DNA of 64,000 bases from Fabrea salina (taxonomy: Eukaryota > Ciliophora > Heterotrichea > Heterotrichida > Fabreidae), in assembly GCA_022984795.1 (NCBI GenBank), contig JALIHJ010000016.1, positions 186,001-250,000 on the forward strand, in the 5' to 3' direction. Below are positions 59,715 through 64,000 of the stretch, one piece after another. The notes under the pieces were generated by a model. That model was not told the origin of the DNA, made no database searches, and saw nothing but the letters and a program-made list of their open reading frames with translations. The stretch's first letter is position 1; each line of letters opens with the position of its first letter. Both the position numbers and the translations under genes were made by a program.

Positions 59715-62489
59715 ATGGACGAAAAGACTGAGTTCTTACGCAAGTCAATTCCAATAAAAGCCTTAAAAGACAAACTAAATCCTAACAGCAGTGTTCGGCT
59801 TGAAAGCTTGAAACAACTCTACGAGTCACTTAAGTCAGACAGAACTATTCGGAATTCAATTTCTGAGCCGGTGTCATCGGACGAGCTCACTTACTCCCAA
59901 GAAGCTGAGAGTCCTGAGTTGTTGGCTCAGTTGCACTCTGCTTTTCCCGGAAGTTCTAAGTTTGAAAGTTTTAACTCTTTTGAGAGTCCTAATTCAGTTG
60001 AACGTGGAACCCAAACAGACCAGTCGAGTGAACAACTTGAAAGTTTAAGAACTCAACTGAAAAGAGTCACAGAAGATTACCACTGCTTAAGAAAAAAAGT
60101 TCAAGAGGACCTAGACAAATTTAACTTGGAAGTTTATGAACTACTGGTTTCATATGCCAATCCTCATAAGTCATTTCAGAAGTCCTACACAGTCGACTGC
60201 ACCAGTAACTCTGGGTTTGTAGGGAGCTTTGCAACTCAACAAAAAGAAACACTGGAAAAAAGACGCATCTCAAAAATCAAGAGTTCTAGAGAAAATTTCA
60301 TGAAAAAGGTAAAAACTTTAGAACGAAATGGTAAAGTTTTTGACGGGCCTAAAGAGTCCCCCAAAGAAGAAGAGTTCCCAATCAAAAAGAAAAAAACCAA
60401 TGTAAAAGATGTTGGAAATGAAAAAGAACCCAAGAAAAAGATTCTTGACTTTGACTCTTCAAGTGATGAGTCAGAGTCCCAAGAGTTCCCTAAAAGAAAA
60501 AACACTCCTATTGAAGACGCTCCTGTCTATGAAGAGTCCCAAGAGTTCCCTAAAAGAAAAAACACTCCTATTGAAGACGCTCCTGTCTATGAAGCAATGA
60601 TGACACCAATTGAGCCAACTGAACCAGAGCCACCTAAGTCCTTTATCGAAAAGAAGTTCCACAGCAAAGACCTAAAATGCGAGTCTTCTATTTCAGAAGA
60701 ACCTTCAAGTGGCGAGTCCCAACAGTTCCCCAAAAGAAAAAACACTCCTTGTGATAGAACTCGACACAGCCCAACTGACGACGAATTCCAATTACTCCAA
60801 AAAACTAAAGAAAGAAGATACACTTCTGATGCTAAGATGAAAGCAAGGGTAATGCCAACCAAACCAACTGAACTAGAACCTAAGTCCTTTATCAAAAAGA
60901 ACTTCGACACCAAAAGCCTAAAAAGCGAATCCTTTATGTCTATTAGCTACGAAAAACTACCTGAAGCCCAAAAACTGAAAACTGAACTCATAAAACTAGA
61001 AAGCAAACTAGAAGCCTTAAACTCAGAACTCAAAGACAAAGACCTACAACTCACTGAAGCTAAAAACAAACTACAGCAACTAAAAACCCAAAAAGACGAA
61101 CAAGAAACTGAACTAGAAAACTTTAAACTAGACAGCAAAATAACCAAAACTCACTTAGAAAAAGAAAACCAAAAACTCAAGTCAGACTACGAAAGCTTAC
61201 TAACCAAAACGCACAAACTCAAAGAGAAACTTAAAGAAGCACAAAACAAAAACCAACAACTCAAGAGTTTTGCAGAAGAGTACCAAATCAAGTACTCCTA
61301 CATAACAAAATCCAAAACCAAAACAGAAATGCAACTCAAAAGCAAAGCCACTGACAAAAAGTTAATAGCTGAAGAAAACAAGAAGCTGAAAACTATGATC
61401 GAAGAACTACAAATTGAAAACCAAAAACTAGAACAAAGAATTGAAGAACTGTCCTCAGAAACACCAGACAGCTACCTTCCAGAACTAGAGTCTCTGCTTC
61501 AGAAAGCTCAAAACGAAAACGAGAAACTCAAAGAAGAACTTTTGAACAAACAAAAAGAACTTAGTGACCTCTCCTCAGAGCACTCTGAGTTACTAGAAAA
61601 GTGCAAACAAATCAACAGTCACAAGGAAACTCACCAACTACTCCTCAAAATGAACCAAGAACTACAACTAGCCAAGCAAAAAGAAAACGACAAAATACTC
61701 GTTATACAAGACATGGAAACCCAAATAGAACAACTGCAAGCAGAATTTGACTTTGAAAAAAGGAAACACTCAGAAGTACTTCAGAAGTACTACGAACTCA
61801 AAAACAACTACAAAGAAGTTTTTGTAAACAGTGATGACTCTCAAAAACTTAAGTCACTCTCTAAAAAAACCCAAAAGTACTCCCAAGAAAACTCCAAGTT
61901 GAAGGACCAAATAAGTGACTACCAACAAAAGTTAGCCCAAAAAGAAAACAAAATCAAAGACTCCACAAAAACTATTTTTGTCCTTGAAAAGAACCTTAAA
62001 AACTTCTCTCAAGAAAAAGAAAAGCTCGCTAAGCATTACCAAGCCCAGTTGTCAGACCTAAAAACACAACTTTCAAGGGAAAAAGCCAAAAACCAAGAAC
62101 TGATCAAAAAAGTAGACAAACTCCAAAAAAAACTAAGCAACTACGAAGCTTCACTGGAAACTATTTCTACAGAGGGAAACAGAAAGTACTCAGTTACAGA
62201 ATCTATTGAGTTCATCAAAGAATTTATAAACCTACAAACTTCTAGACTGCAAAAAATCAACCAAAAAAGACGCTTCTTAGAAGACTACTTCAGCGAAGTT
62301 AACTTCTTGACTGTTGAGAACCAAGAGTTCTTAGACGGAATAGAAGATCTCCAAAAAGAAGTTTCTATCCTGGAAGAGCAGAACTCGCTTAGTGAGAAGA
62401 ACGTAGACCTTGAAAAGCTCCTTAGAAACAAAACTGAAGAAGTTGAAATACTAAAGTCAGAAATCCAAAAACTCAAAGAAACTGAATAA
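59715..62489 (+). CDS. Long coiled-coil protein with 60-nt tandem duplication
   Basis: 924 residues from ATG 59715 (MDEKTEFLRKSIPIKALKDK). An in-frame Met at 59691 lies within TTC27 on the other strand and was not used. Residues 1-330 are Ser/Pro/Glu-rich and carry three copies of a 20-residue phrase ESQEFPKRKNTP(I)EDAPVYE: two are identical and adjacent, the third (from nt 60714) is diverged. From residue about 410 to the end the protein is heptad-rich coiled coil, Lys/Glu/Gln/Leu dominated. No named domain. A cytoskeletal or centriolar structural protein is the plausible class. Confidence 0.7.
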   Translation: MDEKTEFLRKSIPIKALKDKLNPNSSVRLESLKQLYESLKSDRTIRNSISEPVSSDELTYSQEAESPELLAQLHSAFPGSSKFESFNSFESPNSVERGTQTDQSSEQLESLRTQLKRVTEDYHCLRKKVQEDLDKFNLEVYELLVSYANPHKSFQKSYTVDCTSNSGFVGSFATQQKETLEKRRISKIKSSRENFMKKVKTLERNGKVFDGPKESPKEEEFPIKKKKTNVKDVGNEKEPKKKILDFDSSSDESESQEFPKRKNTPIEDAPVYEESQEFPKRKNTPIEDAPVYEAMMTPIEPTEPEPPKSFIEKKFHSKDLKCESSISEEPSSGESQQFPKRKNTPCDRTRHSPTDDEFQLLQKTKERRYTSDAKMKARVMPTKPTELEPKSFIKKNFDTKSLKSESFMSISYEKLPEAQKLKTELIKLESKLEALNSELKDKDLQLTEAKNKLQQLKTQKDEQETELENFKLDSKITKTHLEKENQKLKSDYESLLTKTHKLKEKLKEAQNKNQQLKSFAEEYQIKYSYITKSKTKTEMQLKSKATDKKLIAEENKKLKTMIEELQIENQKLEQRIEELSSETPDSYLPELESLLQKAQNENEKLKEELLNKQKELSDLSSEHSELLEKCKQINSHKETHQLLLKMNQELQLAKQKENDKILVIQDMETQIEQLQAEFDFEKRKHSEVLQKYYELKNNYKEVFVNSDDSQKLKSLSKKTQKYSQENSKLKDQISDYQQKLAQKENKIKDSTKTIFVLEKNLKNFSQEKEKLAKHYQAQLSDLKTQLSREKAKNQELIKKVDKLQKKLSNYEASLETISTEGNRKYSVTESIEFIKEFINLQTSRLQKINQKRRFLEDYFSEVNFLTVENQEFLDGIEDLQKEVSILEEQNSLSEKNVDLEKLLRNKTEEVEILKSEIQKLKETE
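60474..60593 (+). repeat. Perfect 60-nt tandem duplication
   Basis: Two identical 60-nt units, 60474-60533 and 60534-60593, each 20 codons. A third, diverged copy begins at 60714. Identity at the DNA level, including third positions, points to a recent duplication or conversion. Confidence 0.95.
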
Positions 62490-62510
62490 TAATTCTTGTA
62501 AGTATTTAAA

Positions 62511-64000
62511 ATGGACCACGACAACTCCATCCCAAGAATGCAAGCAAGGTACTCAGAGCAAGAAGAAACCCTTATCCAAGAACCAGAAACTCCCAAACCT
62601 TCTTATACAAGACCCAAAAACAAATTTCACTCCAAAAATTCCAACTCGCCATCAAAATTCTTAGAAAAGAACAAAAAGCAACTTGAAAACAAACAAAAGT
62701 CCCTCATCGAAAAAAGAATCCAGAAACACGAAAAAGCCAAAGCTGAACTGGAACTTAAAAAGAAAAGAGAACTCAAAAAACAAAAGAAGATCCAAAAACT
62801 CTACCAAGAAAGAGTTAAGGTCGAAAACGAGTTTGAACTAGCTGCAATCACTATCCAAAGGTACTCAAGAGGGTACTTGGTTCGGAAGTTCCTTAAAGAA
62901 AGTCTTCGTGAAGTCTTCTTAGACCAACACGTTGAAATCTTCGAAGAAGACATTTGGCTAAGTTTAGGAGAAACTGGGCACAAAGCAGCTACAACAATCC
63001 AAAAGAACTTAAGAGGTTTCTTAGCCAGGAAAGAACTCAGCCCAACTCCAAAAGACCTAGTGAACCAAAAGATCCACTCAGCAAAGGTCATTCAAAAGCA
63101 CACCAGAAGGTTCTTAGCTCAAAAAACTTACCAAAAGAAGCTGCAAGAAAAAGCCAAGTTTGAAAAACTAGAAGTTATTAAAGAAAGACTTAAGTCTATC
63201 AGAGTAAACAACTTCTTACTTAAAAAGAAGTTTGTCTGGAAAACCATCAGAAAAAAGCACGGACTCGAAGACAACTCTCCTCAAGAAAAATTCATTCAAG
63301 CTCAAAACGAAGAGAGCTTTGAAGAGTTAAACAAAGAAAACAATGCAACTCAGCTTCCACAAACCAACAACTTCAAAGAAAAGCTCACTATCAAAACTTC
63401 AGAGCCTTCTTGGACAAAACAAAGCATCAAGTTCACTGCAGAAACTCCAACTGGCAAGATCATACCCCCAAGAACTCCTAACTGGAAAAGCACTAAACCT
63501 GTTTTAGCAAAAGAAAGCTCCTTGAACTTCCAAAGCCCCAAATCTGGTGGTTTCAACCGACCCAAAACCAAACCAGAACACCCTAAACCTTCAGAGTACT
63601 CTAAACCAGAGCACCCTAAACCCCCTATTAACCCTTCTTCTAACTTTTTAAAGCCCACTCAGACTTACTTGATTAAATACCAAGAACCTGAGTACCTCCA
63701 GCCTAAACGACTCAGAACTTCTAAAAACAAAAAAATCAGGCCGCTAACTAGACCTTACCAAAAAAACACTAAGTCCCGCGAAAAGTACATAAACGAACTC
63801 CTATCAAAGTCAAGAGCTGCTTCAGCCAACACTAAACTCAGAAAACCTGAACTCCTTTTAGACAACCTAAAAAAAGAATGCAACCTTCCACCAATAAAAA
63901 CTAAAGACTCCAAAAAAACCTCTCCGAAAAGCCTTGTAAATAAAACCGAACCCAAACTAAACATCCCCCAGATCTACGAACCTGAGAACTCCAGCAACTA
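62511..64000 (+). CDS. IQ-motif protein, 3' partial
   Basis: At least 496 residues; the frame is open to the window end, where the last two bases TA could begin a stop codon. A Lys/Glu coiled coil (about 50-105) is followed by IQ-type calmodulin-binding motifs: AAITIQRYSRGYLVRKFL (about 110-127), AATTIQKNLRGFLARKEL (about 162-179) and AKVIQKHTRRFLAQKTY (about 190-210). The C-terminal region (from about 250) is Pro/Lys/Ser-rich and repetitive (KPEHPKPSEYSKPEHPKPP). This points to a calmodulin-bound cytoskeletal protein. Heterotrich contractile and ciliary structures are rich in Ca-regulated proteins, so such a role is possible but unproven. Confidence 0.8.
   Translation, partial: MDHDNSIPRMQARYSEQEETLIQEPETPKPSYTRPKNKFHSKNSNSPSKFLEKNKKQLENKQKSLIEKRIQKHEKAKAELELKKKRELKKQKKIQKLYQERVKVENEFELAAITIQRYSRGYLVRKFLKESLREVFLDQHVEIFEEDIWLSLGETGHKAATTIQKNLRGFLARKELSPTPKDLVNQKIHSAKVIQKHTRRFLAQKTYQKKLQEKAKFEKLEVIKERLKSIRVNNFLLKKKFVWKTIRKKHGLEDNSPQEKFIQAQNEESFEELNKENNATQLPQTNNFKEKLTIKTSEPSWTKQSIKFTAETPTGKIIPPRTPNWKSTKPVLAKESSLNFQSPKSGGFNRPKTKPEHPKPSEYSKPEHPKPPINPSSNFLKPTQTYLIKYQEPEYLQPKRLRTSKNKKIRPLTRPYQKNTKSREKYINELLSKSRAASANTKLRKPELLLDNLKKECNLPPIKTKDSKKTSPKSLVNKTEPKLNIPQIYEPENSSN

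Noticed and set aside
1-64000. TGA read as tryptophan (Blepharisma-type code)
   Set aside because: Intact genes use TGG for Trp, and none needs TGA as sense. At the M16 TGA, the Trp reading gives no homology.
1-64000. Transposons, retroelements, virus copies, CRISPR arrays, rRNA genes
   Set aside because: No transposase, reverse transcriptase, integrase, capsid gene, terminal repeat or spaced direct-repeat array was seen on either strand.

Overview
This window is a very gene-dense stretch of eukaryotic macronuclear-type DNA, most likely from a heterotrich ciliate close to Stentor. The evidence is: six introns of exactly 15 nt, all GT-AG with an A at intron position 10; genes read cleanly with the standard code (TAA, TAG and rarely TGA as stops, TGG as the Trp codon); spacers mostly of 0-40 nt; and an alveolate-type guanylyl cyclase fused to a P4-ATPase-like half. 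I find 51 protein genes, the first and last cut by the window edges. I see no mobile element, virus relic, CRISPR array or convincing tRNA/rRNA gene. The genus is an inference; the sequence alone does not settle it.

Layout. 1-4.3 kb: an M16 (MPP-alpha/bc1-core-like) gene with an apparent +1 frameshift, an Aurora-like kinase with a coiled-coil tail, a basic hypothetical protein and MsrB. 4.3-10.4 kb: the 2018-residue cyclase. 10.4-17.4 kb: TBC and RCC1 proteins, a small UAP56-type export adaptor, an LRR protein, a serine carboxypeptidase and a cyclic-nucleotide phosphodiesterase. 17.4-23.1 kb: LRR protein, ankyrin-DHHC palmitoyltransferase and a degenerate Na+/H+ exchanger-fold protein. 23.1-33.6 kb: TSR2, NEDD8-type E2, ESF1, arrestin, MGRN1-like E3, HIBCH, CNOT10, a hypothetical, an ankyrin protein and a MYST acetyltransferase. 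33.6-44.7 kb: NEK kinase, CEP104, Fes1/HSPBP1, POC1, ETF-alpha, a metaxin-like protein and hypotheticals. 44.7-51.8 kb: RAD23, UTP14, three RING proteins in tandem, a coiled coil, SRP68 and a 45-residue microprotein. 51.8-64 kb: ING, CCDC151/ODAD3, a degenerate F1-alpha paralogue, REEP, a zinc-finger protein, DCAF7, TTC27, a long coiled coil and an IQ-motif protein.

Themes. The genes are mostly housekeeping. Several belong to centriole/cilium biology (POC1, CEP104, CCDC151, NEK, Aurora-like, coiled coils, IQ protein), ribosome biogenesis (TSR2, ESF1, UTP14), ubiquitin biology (E2, RAD23, four RING proteins, DCAF7) and cyclic-nucleotide turnover (cyclase plus phosphodiesterase about 6 kb apart). 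I see no operon-like functional grouping, although spacing is often operon-tight.

Most unusual points: a TCC-TGA +1 frameshift, identical to the antizyme shift codons, in the M16 gene; a POC1 gene whose first coding exon is only the ATG; a phosphodiesterase whose myristoylation-type N terminus starts with ATA; divergent start codons only 4 and 7 nt apart; an F1-alpha paralogue and an exchanger that have lost key residues; an ELM2-like microprotein overlapping ING; and spacers longer than 60 nt that hold compact inverted repeats.
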